64,000 nucleotides of DNA from Streblospio benedicti (Eukaryota > Annelida > Polychaeta > Spionida > Spionidae). The DNA lies in the NCBI GenBank assembly GCA_019095985.1, contig CM032669.1, positions 12,860,545-12,924,544 of the forward strand, given 5' to 3'. Shown here one piece after another: positions 1 to 13,686 of this stretch. Position numbers and translations under genes: made by a program. Below the pieces are notes generated by a model that saw only the letters and a list, made by a program, of their open reading frames with translations, searched no databases and was not told where the DNA came from. The number at the start of each line of letters is the position of its first letter. The first letter of the stretch is position 1.

Positions 1-211
1 TGTACTATAGCAGGTGGTTGTGTTTTTAATCATACACAGTTGTCATACGTAAAAATGTGATATCATTTTAGATTAAAAAAAACAAACAAACAAAATTGGT
101 GATTTGATGTACGATATTGTAATGATAGGACTTCAATGTCTCTGGTCAACATGCATAGTGTTAAAAAGTAAAACAACACTGTCAAATATATAAAATCATG
201 TATCTTCTTAA
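1..211. repeat. Dispersed repeat, copy 1 (truncated by window edge)
   Basis: This stretch matches 20273-20562 in the same orientation almost base for base, including the shared run GTCATACGTAAAAATGTGA. The copy at 20.3 kb carries roughly 100 extra bases near its left end. It contains no coding sequence. It may be part of a larger mobile element whose other end lies outside the window. Confidence 0.75.
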
Positions 212-749
212 ATTTTGTGCACATGAACAAGGCATAATATGAGGGGTTTGGGACTTAAGCAAGTGCTTATCTACACATATTAGCTTTGTATTATGATCAG
301 TATCTAAGTATCTGGTATATGCTTCCCTGAGTATGCTTTCATCCGTTTTTTTTTTGTGGTAGAATTTCAATATTTGACCAGTTATTGCCATAAATTAAAC
401 ATGTAAATGTAGGTTAATTTGGTCAACCCCAAATACTGTGTTATTTGTGCTTGTAATCACCATGTGTGGTCAGTGTCAGAGAAATGTCAGTTTAATGAAC
501 ATACTGGACTGGTCAGTTGCAAGAGTGACTGCCTTCTACCACATGGCTCAATCATAGGTCACCATTGGAGGGCGGTGCATTGTGACTAGAAATTGTAAAT
601 GTTAACTATCGCTGCAAACTTTCATAGACAAGTAGGTTTTGATATACAAATATTTTAATGAAACAAATAATTTTCCTGTTCATTTGAAATAAAAAAGATG
701 AGTTTGCAATTGTATTTTTCCAGTGTTTTATACACTGGCTTGTACCCAA
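212..749. other. Non-coding stretch
   Basis: AT-rich sequence with no convincing open frame, RNA gene or terminal repeat that I can see. Confidence 0.5.
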
Positions 750-1144
<395 letters not shown>

Positions 1145-1189
1145 TTGTCATTACACTCTAATCCAAACTACTTTCAAAGACAATCTTTA

Positions 1190-2699
<1,510 letters not shown>

Positions 2700-3790
2700 T
2701 TTTTACAGGAGGGTCATTTTAGTTATGCATTATATAAATGTTATCACTCTAATAGTTTGCTCACTTTTAGCTCATAGAAACTTTCCATATGTATTTCATA
2801 ACAGAGGACTTTATTTCAGATGCAGACCTCAGCTGACCAGTGGTCATTAGGGGGTCAAAAAGTAGGTCAAAGTTCATTGTTTTGTAAATTTGTCACAATT
2901 TCATATTTTTAAGAAATTCAAATTGTTAAAATTATGGAAATGTGCAATACTTTCATAATGTACTCAGACCGATTATTTATGTCAGTGATTTTATTGCCAG
3001 ATCCGGGATGCCCCACTTTTCTCCACAAAAAATGTCATTTCATGTCTTTTTAGCATCTGCAATGAGGTTTTGCGTGACCAAACACCATGAAAATTATGGC
3101 AATGTACAAAACTTTCATAATTACATCAGACCCATGATGGATGTCAGTGGCATTGGCAGATCCCCCCCCAAGAAATATGTCATTTCAAGCAAACAAGGTC
3201 TTGCTTATATAATAAATACAAACACAATGAAATTGTTCTTGCAAACCTGCATGTTATTTGGGCAGATCCCAACAGTCGGGGGAGGGGGGGCATAATGGAC
3301 TCGACCTTCTCTCGTTTCTAATAACAAATATCTGCCCTTGGGTCATGTGGCTAAAACATTTCACACCCAAAAAGTTCTCCATTTTCATCTTGGTGCCTCA
3401 AAATTTTTTCAGTCTGCGGGAAATAAATGACCAATATTTATTCCTGCAGTCTGTCATATCTAGTACTTTTTCTCATAACCCACATATTTTGAAATCCTAC
3501 ATGCCTTATACCTGCCATCTAGATTGTTATAGGGGCTCAATTCTCATATAGAATTTTAAAAATCCTTAGACACGAACTAAGATACGTCAATTCCTGCCTG
3601 TCGCCAACTACGAAAAAATACAAAAAATACTGCCCCGCCACTTGCCATCCTGGCCTAATTTCTGATAAAAAACAAGTCCCAGATTGGGTTGGATCATACA
3701 TAATAACTGGTAGATGCTGTCCACATGCATTAGATGCCCGGATTAGACGGATGCTCGCCCCATTTCAGGAAATTCTGGATCTGCCACTGT
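2700..3790. repeat. Segmental duplication flank, unit 1
   Basis: About 1.1 kb of non-coding sequence that reappears at about 7330-8560 in the same orientation. Shared landmarks include AGCTGACCAGTGGTCATTA, GGTTGGATCATACATAATAA and GCCATCCTGGCCTA. Together with the zinc-finger relatives and their 5' flanks, this defines two duplicated blocks about 4.6 kb apart. The two copies have diverged by scattered substitutions and small indels, so the event is not very recent. Confidence 0.75.
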
Positions 3791-4188
3791 GACGACACTG
3801 AAACTTCGCCATCTGTCTACAACTTGATGTTTTCAAATCGGAGGTGAGAAGACACAAAACACACAGCAAAACTAATTTATTCATTCCAGTGACAAATTAT
3901 TTCAAATGCAAGAATCATAAACAATACAGCAATAACCATAAATATTATAGAAACACTACACATACAATCATCATATATACAGACTTGATTAACCTGAGGA
4001 GAAAGTTAGAAGCCTGTCTGTCATAGAACTCAAAACTACACACAGAATATTAGAAGATACCAATGGGAACACATTTGCTATCTCAAAAACTTCATTGAGC
4101 TGAATGAATGATCATGTGACCATATCAGGATTTCATTCAGCCCAATTAAGTTGTTGAAATAACGAAACTCTTGCCAAAAGTTACAGGT
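3791..4188. other. Unassigned stretch between duplication and TIR element
   Basis: No coding potential or repeat structure recognised, other than AT-rich filler. Confidence 0.4.
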
Positions 4189-5322
4189 CTGGGATAGGGT
4201 GTATAAAAAAACGCACTGCAGGGGGATATTTACGATCCGAGGGCCCATTTACGGGATCGTAACGGGGTGCTTTACGGGCGGTGTATAAACGCTATCGAAA
4301 ATGGAGGCATCGTTCGTGACGTACGATCCGATATATGTAGTATTTCAAACAGTACTCATGTCCACGAAGATATTCATCCTTGTCCAATATAGAGTAGAAC
4401 CTCTTTGAACATAGCTCTGGAAACTAGGATAAAGCGATCTCTATATATAAAAAAGAGATTTCTTTAAAGAGGTGTTAGTTCATGGTGATGGTTTAACAGT
4501 GTAGGACCATGGAAAATGGTATTATTAAAAAAGTTGTATTGAGATTCTTTTTAGCAGTGTTCTTGATTTGGATGCTCTACTGTACATATCAATGTTTAAC
4601 GTAGCTGATATACCCGGCAGTTTGCCAGTTTCCGTGTAACTGTGATGTAGACGCGGCTCATGCTTTAATGTAATACGTTCTAAATTTACGTTGACACTAA
4701 ATACATGTAGGTCATTGTAATTTGACACCATTGTCACATATAGTGTTTTTATTTAGTATTGTCCCAAAATATATTGTACAATCAGGTAGATATGTTGCAT
4801 TCTTATGTGGCCATCTATATAAAGTGTATTCGCAATACATACGTTTACAAAATCTACATAACTACAGGAGTCCTTAAAATGATTCCACTGTATAATGAAT
4901 GGTAATTGTGTGTTTGTGAGTCTTTACAGATGACAATAGCCATGCCGAATCAGTAGATTGGAGATCAACATGGACCTATATAAAGAAACCACATCTCTAT
5001 TGAGACCACTAGAAGGAAGTCCACGGGTGTTCTTAATAGAGGTTAAACACGAAATCAACAGACAAATAAGACAAATAATACAAATATAAGACTAATAAGA
5101 CAAATCAATATGTTCATTAAGTAGAAATATATCAAATTCCCACAGATCGAATCACATACGAGCGCACTTTTAAGGCCGTAAATATCCGGCTAAGTTACGA
5201 GGATTTTTAAGAACGAGCAGCTGCGGAAATGTTTTATTCACACCAAAACGATCCGAGCAGACGGGATCCGAATGAGAACAGTACGTCCAAGCTCGTAAAT
5301 AGCTTTATACACCCCATCCCTG
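4189..5322. mobile_element. Non-autonomous DNA transposon with terminal inverted repeats
   Basis: The left end reads CTGGGATAGGGTGTATAAA. The right end reads TTTATACACCCCATCCCTGG, whose complement begins CCAGGGATGGGGTGTATAAA. The ends are therefore inverted repeats of about 19 bases with two differences. Subterminal sequence just inside both ends is GC-richer than the surroundings, with several CGTACG-like steps. There is no transposase frame. The superfamily is uncertain; the CAGGGATG-like tip would suit hAT, but no clear 8-base target duplication is seen. A second element (4393-5047) sits inside it. Confidence 0.6.
4393..5047. mobile_element. Nested pogo/Tigger-like MITE
   Basis: The left tip AGTAGAACCTCTTTGAAC and the complement of the right tip (GTTTAACCTCTATTAAGAAC) form an imperfect inverted repeat. 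Motifs of the ACCTCT / GAGACCACT type near the ends are typical of the arms of Tigger/pogo-type non-autonomous elements in animals; this is inference from pattern, not a search. It lies wholly within the TIR element 4189-5322, so it inserted later. Confidence 0.4.
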
Positions 5323-5465
5323 GTTCAGATTGGAATATTATAATATTCTATATGTAATCAGTATGATTCAATTTGTACAAAAAATGACAACAATTGAAAT
5401 AGAGGAGAGCTAAAATAAATGTTTGTCTCATGATGGACTAAAGCAAACTCTTCCTAAACGATTTC

Positions 5466-5766
5466 TTACACACTGTACAGTGATGTGCTTTCTCATGTGG
5501 CTGGTCAAGATGTTCTTATTCACAAGTCACTACTTTGTCAAACACTTTTGCCACATTCACTAACTTAAGTGTGGATGCTCATGTGACTACTCACTATACA
5601 GTCATATTCATCTCTAAAATACATCCTCATGCGCTTGGTTAAATGGCTTCATTGGCAACAACTCTTCCCAAATACACTATGTTGAAATGGTTTCTCTCCA
5701 CTGTGGATCGTAATATGATTATCCAAGTTTTCCCTTTCACTAAAACACTTCCCACATTCACTACAC
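5466..5766 (-). pseudogene. Degenerate 3' fingers of zinc-finger copy B
   Basis: Immediately after the stop of the open frame 5767-6378, the minus strand still encodes finger-like sequence: [19 protein letters not shown] in another frame, then increasingly eroded motifs. The break is in a linker: TGEKP has become TGETL followed by a stop, consistent with loss of two A residues. Copies A and C share the same degenerate arrangement. The ancestral gene therefore had more fingers than copy B now encodes. Confidence 0.7.
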
Positions 5767-6378
5767 TCATAAGGTTTCTCCTGTGTGGACCCTCATGTGA
5801 TCGATCAAGTTAGCACCTTGACTAAAACACTCCCCACATTCCCTACACTGGAAAGGTTTCTCCCCAGTGTGGATAAATTCATGTTTGGTCAAGCTGGTGC
5901 TGTTAATAAAACATTTCCCACATTCATTGCACTTGTATATTTTCTTCCTATTGTGGATTCTCATGTGGCTGGTCAAGTTGCTACTTTGACTAAAGCATTT
6001 CCCACATTCACTACACTTGTGTGGTTTCTCCCCTGTGTGGATTCTCATGTGACTGGTCAAGCTGCTACTTTGACTAAAACATTTGCCACATTCAGTACAT
6101 TTATGATGTTTTTCTCCACTATAGTGGGTTCTCAAGTGTCTGGTCAAACTACGCTGTACAGTAAAACACTTCCCACACTCATTACATTTGAAAGGTTTTT
6201 CACCCGTGTGAATTCTCCTGTGTTGGGCCAAGTTGCTACTTTGACTAAAACACTTCCCACATTCACTGCACTCGTAAGGTTTCTCCCCAGTGTGGATTCT
6301 CAAATGGATTTTCAGAGCCAAACTCTGAGTGAATACTTTCTCACACACTATGCACTGAAGTTTATTTACACTCTCCAT
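5767..6378 (-). CDS. C2H2 zinc-finger protein, seven fingers (copy B)
   Basis: The 203-residue frame starts with [12 protein letters not shown] and consists almost entirely of seven C2H2 fingers. Finger 1 is CIVCEKVF; the others have the CSECGKCF / CNECGKCF type core, joined by TGEKP-type linkers. Helix cores in order include [42 protein letters not shown] and QGANLID. The linker after finger 3 has one extra residue (HYSGEKHH), and that after finger 5 is altered (NRKKI). There is no KRAB, BTB, SCAN or other effector domain. Such proteins usually bind DNA in the nucleus. The start is supported because the same ATG and first finger occur in copies A and C. It ends at a linker frameshift, so the protein is shorter than its ancestor. 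It may be functional, a single terminal exon, or an early pseudogene. Confidence 0.7.
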   Translation of the reverse strand: MESVNKLQCIVCEKVFTQSLALKIHLRIHTGEKPYECSECGKCFSQSSNLAQHRRIHTGEKPFKCNECGKCFTVQRSLTRHLRTHYSGEKHHKCTECGKCFSQSSSLTSHMRIHTGEKPHKCSECGKCFSQSSNLTSHMRIHNRKKIYKCNECGKCFINSTSLTKHEFIHTGEKPFQCRECGECFSQGANLIDHMRVHTGETL

Positions 6379-6886
6379 TTCTTATCAAACTCTAATCCAA
6401 GTTACTGTTACTGTTTCCTCTCAAATGCACCTGCTTTCACTATTCTCAATAATCTTTGTGAATCTCATTGCTTAATTGATTTAATTTCTTGAATATAATA
6501 CAGAATCACAACTAAATAATGGTTAGAATTAATTTTCTTCTTATTCTACTATTCCTCATTAAATGAATACAAATGTAAATCTGTCCAACATGTATGATGA
6601 CACCAGAACACAAATGATATCCTCTCACAACAGCTCAATTATCTGAACTCCACATCATTGCTCTCAAAACACATAAAAGTATGGTCTACATAATTACGCT
6701 CTTATTTTGTTAAATATATCACTTAAAAACAATATTTTAAAGTAAATCTCATATTAACTACTGCTATTTTATATTTCCTATTGATGTCAAACTAAAATAT
6801 GTGATTACACTGTCATAAAACCGAAAGAAAAAGGCAAATAAACATTTAAATCATAACTTTGCATGGCGGTCATTTTAGTTATGCTA
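6379..6886. other. Duplicated 5' flank of zinc-finger copy B
   Basis: AT-rich and non-coding; it aligns with 1974-2700 upstream of copy A. It is the probable promoter region of copy B, but no core element can be named. Confidence 0.5.
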
Positions 6887-7325
6887 AACAAAACGCCCCA
6901 CGGACTCAAATGGATAGTCCATCAATTTATAACAGCACGACGATTAATCTCAACAGTCGTGCATTTTAGGCGGGACGTTATGTACGATATCTTGGAGGAA
7001 AATTCTGGTTAATTTTGATTAATTGTGCGTGTAAACCCCTTACACGTAGTCGTGTCGCACGTCCGACGTACGATGTCATTTATTGAAACTATTATCGGGA
7101 CAGTCTTTTTTACCCGGAAGAAGCGGTCTCGTAGAAAACCCGTTGTTCGACATTTATGAAGCAGTTTTCGTAAATTAAGAGAGATTGAAACGCACAGTGA
7201 TTATGTGGGGAACATTGAAATAGTAGTAAGGCAGGGAACGCGTCTAGGTTTGAAGAAAAAAAACGGCACTGGTGGGTAAAAATGTCCGAAATTCGAGATT
7301 CACTACGGGGCGCCGCCAAGAAAGT
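6887..7325. other. Insertion present only in duplication unit 2; possible orphan first exon
   Basis: The two duplicated units are collinear up to CATTTTAGTTATG and resume at the AGCTCATAGAAACTTTCC region. Unit 2 has about 430 extra bases here. The insert is less AT-rich than its surroundings and contains several CpG steps. On the plus strand, ATG at 7282 opens MSEIRDSLRGAAKK and meets a GTAATT donor-like site at 7324. This looks like a first coding exon in phase 0, but no partner exon was found downstream, so it is only a candidate. Confidence 0.3.
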
Positions 7326-8560
7326 AATTATATATTAATGCCATCACCCTAATAGTCTGCTAACTTTTAGCTCATAGAAACTTTCCATATGTGTTTCATA
7401 ACAGCGGGTTTTATTTCAGATGTTGGCCCCAGCTGACCAGTGGTCATTAAAGGGTCAAAAAGTAGGCCAAAGTTCATTGTTTTGTAAATTTTTCACAATT
7501 TCATTTTTTGAAGGAAATTCGATTTTTAAAATTATGGAAATGTGCAATACTTTCATAATGTACTCAGACAGATTATTTATGTCAGTGATTTCATTGGCAT
7601 ATACGGCTGGGGGGGTGGGGGCCCACTTTTCTCCACAATAAATGTCATTTTCTGTCTTTTTAAATAACCAAACACCATGAAAAGTATGGCAATGTACAAA
7701 ACTTTCATAATTACAGCAGACCCTTGATGGATGTCAGTGGCATTGGCAGATCCCCACCCAAAAAACGAGAAAGATGTCATATCATGTTTTATTAGCATCT
7801 GCACAAGTTCTTGCTTATATAATGAATACTAACACCATGAAATTGTTCCTGCAAACCTGCACCTGTAAATGTAGTGATAATAATGGGGAGATCCGGGCAG
7901 TCGGGGAGGGGGCATAATGGACTCGACCTTCTCTCGTTTCTAATAACAAACATCTGTCCTTGGGTTATGTGGCTAAAACATCTCACACCCAGTAAGTTCT
8001 GCATTTTCATCTTCACGCCTCAAAATTTTTCCAGTCTGCGGGAATAAATGACCAATATTTATTCCTGCAGTCTGTCATATCTAGTACTTTTTCTCATAAC
8101 CTACATATTTTGAAATCCCACATGCCTTATACCTGCCATCTAGAATGTATTGGGTGCTCAATTCTCATATAGAAATTTAAAAATCCTTAGACACCATCGA
8201 TTTCTGCCCGTCACCCCCAACGAAAAAACTACAAAAAATACTGCCCCGCCACTTGCCATCCTGGCCTATTTTCTGATTAAAAAAAAACAAGTCCCAGATT
8301 TGGTTGGATCATACATAATAACTAGTAGGTGCTGCCCACATGCCTTAGATGCCCTTATTAGACGGATGCTCAATTCTCATATAAATAGTTTTAAAAATCC
8401 TTAGATACACAATGAGATACGTAAAAATAGTGCCCCGCCCCTCGCCATCCTGGCCTAATTTATGAGTCCCAGAGCAGGTTGGATCATACATAACATACAT
8501 AATAACTGGTAGTCTGAGGTAGATGCTGTCGACATGCATTAGATGCTGGATTAGACATAC
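7326..8560. repeat. Segmental duplication flank, unit 2, with an internal tandem copy
   Basis: Counterpart of 2700-3790. Near its right end the block around 8160-8370 is repeated again at about 8375-8560 (TTTAAAAATCCTTAGA, GCCATCCTGGCCTA and GGTTGGATCATACATAA occur in both), so a partial tandem duplication occurred in this copy after the main event. There is no coding sequence. Confidence 0.7.
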
Positions 8561-9235
8561 TATTAGACGTACTATATGGACTAACGTCGATCAATACTTT
8601 TGTACTATTGTACTATGTATGTACATATCGCAATAAATAGTAGATCTATAGTTTTTGAGAATAAAGTCAGTTGAAAGTCATTAAGATTTGTATTCTGCAG
8701 TCTTGTGTCTTGTTTATGAAAGATGTTTCTAGATCTAAGTAAAAGATGCCATTTGATGCTTAAATAACCGTGGCTAGCTGTTACTTTGTCAGTTTTCAGT
8801 GTGATCTTTTGTTTTATTGTGCGAGACCTAGTTTAGGTGTCGCACGAATCGGCAGTTAAAATAACATTTTCGTTGTTGCGAATTTTTTGAGAATAGCATA
8901 TATCGATTCGGGCGACAAATTCGGCGAAAAATGGCCGATTCGGCGTACCCAAACGTACGAGAATATGGCCCATGCATCAGTTCTTCGTCATTGAAAAACA
9001 CGGACACATTCTCAATTCATCATATTTAAAACAATTGTTGAACATTTCTGAGAAATATGTGAAAGCCGGTTGCCATAATGTCATAAAAGCGCTATTGTCA
9101 CAACACACGTGCATTTATCATACGCCAGCACCATTCCGTGTCGTTTAGCATAACTGTTTAACATACAACGCCTTATTCATCATGACTTTGACAAATAGCC
9201 AGTTCTTTGTGCAGACAGCTGGTGCTGGTGAAGGT
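8561..9235. other. Non-coding stretch
   Basis: No gene seen. It contains some CpG-rich patches near 8850-8960 but no recognised element. Confidence 0.4.
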
Positions 9236-9456
9236 GTCATGGCGAATGATAAAAATATTTGGTCATTTTCCTTGAATATTGGAATATACTTGATTTTGTG
9301 GCAAGATTAGATGATTTTATTATTCTTTTATTCAGTCCGCTCGTTTTCAAAGACTTTCCCGGGACTTGGTCAAATTCCCGGGGTATTCCAGGGTCATATT
9401 TGCTGAAAATTAGATTCCCGGGTTTTCCAGGGTTTTTAAGGGGCGTGCGAACCCTG
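9236..9456 (-). mobile_element. hAT-type MITE fragment
   Basis: Read on the minus strand the element begins CAGGGTTCGCACGCCCC and continues with repeated CCCTGGAA / CCCGGGAA phrases. CAGGGTT tips of this kind are typical of non-autonomous hAT elements in animal genomes (inference by pattern). No opposite end is obvious, so the copy is partial. It contains no transposase. Confidence 0.45.
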
Positions 9457-9924
9457 GTCAAGGGCACTGTGATTTACGCTGGTCGCTCTGTATTCTAGGA
9501 AACCTATTGTAAACACAAGCCAGAACAAGCCAGATATTTCATTGACGGTCTGAATATTCTGGTCATTTTAGTATATACATGTACTGTTAGTATGTATATA
9601 ATGCGTCTAACAAAATAGATGGTTATAAAAATGCCACGGGATCATTCAAATCACCTGGATATGCAACCCAATTGACGTTATCAGGACGGGAAGATTCGAA
9701 TCGGCAGTCTGCCTGTAGACTATTAGTGTATTCATGTGCGTTTTGAAACTTGGGTTATTTATGATTATCTGTTCATCAACTGCATTATATATTAGAAACA
9801 TTGCGTATTTGTGACATTGGTTGATAAATAAAGAACGCAGTTCCCTCCCCATATGACTGTTGTGTATCGGACGAATCTGCTGGCGTATCAGACGAGCCTT
9901 TAGGCGAGTCTGATGCGCCCGCAG
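9457..9924. other. Non-coding stretch
   Basis: No gene or RNA recognised. A short imperfect palindrome around the CAGACGAGCC / GGCGAGTCTG motif precedes the stronger hairpin at 9925. Confidence 0.4.
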
Positions 9925-9994
9925 ATGCATGCCCTCATGTAGTGAATATTGCCCTCGCAAGCTCGGGCAATATTCACTACATTCGGGCATGCAT
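9925..9994. repeat. 30-bp inverted repeat with 10-base loop
   Basis: The arms 9925-9954 and 9965-9994 are complementary with about two mismatches (outer ATGCATGCCC / GGGCATGCAT; inner GTAGTGAATATTGCCC / GGGCAATATTCACTAC). The loop is 10 bases. It is not explained by any neighbouring gene and could be a MITE core or a folded RNA. Confidence 0.8.
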
Positions 9995-11328
9995 TCATAC
10001 ATGGTGACCTCCAAACCATGACACATTTCTTCAATGACAAATGTGGCCCTGGTTCCCTGACAAGAGGAGGTGATTCATTTACACGCCGCCTCCATCATGT
10101 CCACGTGTCACTTGGCTGGTTTATCACATGTAATCAAACAGAGCCGGATAATCTGCTGCCAACACCAACCAAATCTGACCCAAAGTGATTTCTAGAAACA
10201 GACAGAACTCAGCTGCCAAAGTAACCCTTCCCATGTCATGATACTGACAGACGCTGTGCTAAAATCTGCAATCATACCATTGCCATCTGTGTATGATGTA
10301 TGGCATTCCAATGTTATCCTTCTCAGTCCTATAAAGATAAAGGGTGCCATTCTGGAATCGTGATTAAGAAAGTTGCCAACTTTCATTAATCACCAGTTTT
10401 GTATTTTCAAAGCCTGTTTAAGGAAGTTGGTATTTTTCTCTACAGTTACAAACTTTTTGTACATCAGCAGCTATCTGAGACACACGTCTGTCATTTTCCA
10501 TGCCAGTCAATGATCTGTGGTCCGATTGCAACTTCTAAAGCTAGGGTCGGACAATCCTGAATATCAAAGCCAAATCAGTTATTGGTGTTGTAGCCAGGCC
10601 AGGGGCTTTACACATTAAAGGCCACAGGCCAGGAACACCCCTCGTGCCCCCCCCACAACTCTACAAACCTATGTTTTTCTGAAGCATTGGGGTCCCCTTA
10701 TCATGAAATCGACTGGTAACATTGAATAAACTGGGACTCACTGTCTATTTTTCAACCGTTTGTCATGGTACCCCCAAAAAGGTAATTTCCGACCAATTAC
10801 GTACAGAAAAAAACATAATTCCTTTTACATCGTTTCTGATGGCTAAAATACAAAAATAATTACAAGAAACATAATAAAATAAAGAATATTTTTTTCCTGA
10901 TTACCCTCATAGGCTTATAAGTTTGGTTTATAAGAACTGTGGGTGTCTGTGTTACTACTGACTAGGTATACCGTGGTGCGCACATGAAAAATCAAATTCA
11001 AAACAGTTTGTGACCCTGTTACACAAATTATATACATATTTCAACTATTTTCATAAATTGCTATCTGTTTTTGCTTTCAAAGATTATACTGTATAAGATG
11101 CATGTTATTATTACTGTACTGTGTATGACTCATGTGGGCCACAGTAGCTGCACTGGCTTCGGGATACATGGGGATTTTCAGAATGCTGATTTGGGAGTCT
11201 GTATGAAGGCATATCCACTTGTGTGGAACTCACCTGAAAGATACAAGAGTCATGTATGCTAGATATCTGACATACTGCAATGTCTTTCTAGCTAACATAG
11301 ATGCGTCACACCCAGGAGCTGCATCTTT
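9995..11328. other. Non-coding stretch up to the first gap
   Basis: No coding exon, RNA gene or terminal repeat recognised. Some C-runs are present near 10640. Confidence 0.4.
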
Positions 11329-11428
11329 NNNNNNNNNNNNNNNNNNNNNNNNNNNNNNNNNNNNNNNNNNNNNNNNNNNNNNNNNNNNNNNNNNNNNNNN
11401 NNNNNNNNNNNNNNNNNNNNNNNNNNNN
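11329..11428. other. Assembly gap (100 N)
   Basis: A run of exactly 100 N, the usual placeholder for a gap of unknown size. Sequence relationships across it are not guaranteed. Confidence 0.98.
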
Positions 11429-11889
11429 AAAAATATTTCTCTGTATATTTTAGTATCCAGAATAAACAACTCATCATTTCCTGACCTATACATATCGTCA
11501 TATACATATTAAGATAATGTATTTTGTGAGTAAACCGGATTAATAAATAAAATTTGGCACCATGTGCTCTTGTTATCATTTGTTATCTTTGGCGGAAACC
11601 AGATATGTGGCGTAAGCTTGGGGTATTTCCCAATCAGACCCGACAGAAATGCACACTGAAATATGGGGCAATTTAGACAGCTATAACTTTAAAACGACTT
11701 GATCATACATCTTGAAATGTTTGAGATGCATTACCTAACCTCTTATCTACATCATAACCGCTTTATGCAGATCAACTATTCATAATGCAAAATATACCAA
11801 CGCATTTACTTTTTGTACCTTTTTGTGCGTCTGTACCTTTTTTTGTGCGTGCACTCACCCACTTATCATATCTGGAATTCGGCATCCGG

Positions 11890-11951
11890 GCGTAACCTGG
11901 TCATTAAAAGGCGTAACCTGGTCATTAAAAGAGCGTAACCTGGTCAATAAA
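11890..11951. repeat. Three tandem copies of a 21-mer
   Basis: The unit GCGTAACCTGGTCATTAAAA(G) occurs at 11890, 11911 and about 11933, the last with one change (CAATAAA). Sequence on both sides (11429-11889 and 11952-12777) holds nothing else I can support apart from a duplicated ATGGTGTTTGATATATAAT at about 12101 and 12159. Confidence 0.85.
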
Positions 11952-12777
11952 TGCTTTTATCGCAAAAGTGTTTGTCCCTACCCCACGTCAACATTTTTTT
12001 TCTGCTAAAGGCTAGCCAATGATTATAAATTCTCCCTGTTTTGGGTAGGTTGGCGTTGGTGTGTCTTTGGGGGCGAAAGTATGAAAATATGCAAAAAAGA
12101 TGGTGTTTGATATATAATATGGGTGTGTAGATTTTATCCAGGTTAAAATGATGAATCAATGGTGTTTGATATATAATTTGGCTTACTGAATGTGACTATT
12201 TATCGATCAGCACCAACGGTCCGACTGATTTGGCTTACTGCATGACAGTAAGTTACTACATATCCATATTTACCTGCAACCATTAGTCCCTGCTTCCTCC
12301 GTGTCTTCGTCAGAGGATACTGAAAAAACGTGTACTCTCAAGCCACTGTCAACACTATTTTCTGAATCACTCATATTGGCAGCAAAAAACACAAGTAAAT
12401 CTTGATAAAAAATGCTATGTTTCACGCTATTCGAAATCCAACGGGGACCTATTTCAGGCAGCTTAGGTCAAATAGTACTCAAACCTTTAAAACAAATGTA
12501 TGTGTGGATTGAACTACGTACTGCATGACAGGCTACTTGCCAACATGTCACCAGGACCAACTAACAAACATTCATTCGTGCAAATCTCTCGGAAGCCATG
12601 CAATTAGTCAGCATGGGAAATGGCTGCCTGCCTGGTAGCCCAAGGCTGGCAAGTTTACAATTGGCATGCAGGTATTCAGACTTAGCTGCCCGGTTGTCTG
12701 GCAGCTTTATGACCCCGTATTTTATACTTTCATTAACATCAAATAAATCATAGTCTAATCTCATAACATATCATAAT

Positions 12778-12798
12778 TATATATATTATATATATATA

Positions 12799-12832
<34 letters not shown>
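12778..12832. repeat. (TA)n microsatellite
   Basis: Alternating AT over about 55 bases with one C interruption, followed by an A-run. Confidence 0.95.
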
Positions 12833-12838
<6 letters not shown>

Positions 12839-13601
12839 AATCTGGGTGGAATCCCCTTCGGAGCCCCATTTGCACTTATTGCCTGGGCCGGTAAATTTTC
12901 ACTATGGCCTGTAAGTTTTCCAACTTGCCAGCCCTGGTGTCTAGTGCCTATTTTGGAGAAGTTTCCCACATTGAATTAGTCATAAAAAGGTGATATGGTG
13001 GTCTCATTCAATGAATAAGTTTGGATATTTTTTTGAGGCAAACCATAGCGTATTTAACATCTTGCAATATTTTATATAACCTTGCAATATTTTAATCATT
13101 TTAACATTATACACCCAAAATAACATGTTTTGTTGTAAACTCAATATTTATTCTACAGTTATGAAGGAAAAATGGTTCATATAAAATCAGATTTTTTTTT
13201 TTGTAATTTGACTATTTTAGCATTGCAAAAATCAAGGTTTGTTTTCATCAAATGATGTTATCTTTCAACTAGATCAACATAAATCAAAAATAAATTATTA
13301 AATCCTTCTTAAAAATTGTTTATAACATAGCACTTCAATATTTAAAAAGTTTATTAATTTTTAAGGTTTACGTTCAATTAAAGAACATAATGATGGACAA
13401 TTATGGAATGTAATATGTCTGTTAACACATAAAATTGTTGAAGTCATTAAAAAAGTCTTCAAAATAATACAGCTACTGATTCTAAGAAGTTTGCAAATCT
13501 TCAACTGATAAAACAATGGATATTCCTTTTTTTTAGTGCAGAATAGATAATCTTTTCAAGAATCCAGTTCTTGCCCTATTTATAAATAAACTGCTTCTGA
13601 C
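12833..13601. other. Non-coding stretch
   Basis: Very AT-rich from 13000 on. No feature recognised. Confidence 0.4.
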
Positions 13602-13686
13602 CTGCTCACCACCTGGCCTGTTCCACGTATAGGTGATTGCATGTTCATCAACCTCAATTATAGGCTCTAACTCCCATCGGTCCATC
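13602..13686 (-). CDS. Orphan exon candidate, weakly teneurin-like
   Basis: On the minus strand an 85-base segment lies between an acceptor-like site (a pyrimidine-rich stretch ending TTCAAG) and a GTCAGA donor. It reads, after one leading base, MDRWELEPIIEVDEHAIT then YTWNRPGGEQ: 28 codons without a stop and with an ordinary protein composition. The pattern of Glu-Pro-Ile followed by ThrTyrThr-Trp-Asn/Asp-Arg recalls the segment of teneurins that ends in an EWDKTD / WDRTD motif; this is a weak resemblance from memory. No adjoining exon was found on either side within several kb, so it may be one exon of a large-intron gene, a stray exon fragment, or chance. Confidence 0.25.

Noticed and set aside
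9646-10188. Small genes on either strand near 9.6-10.2 kb
   Set aside because: The frames are short, contain the hairpin sequence, and have no splice or domain support.
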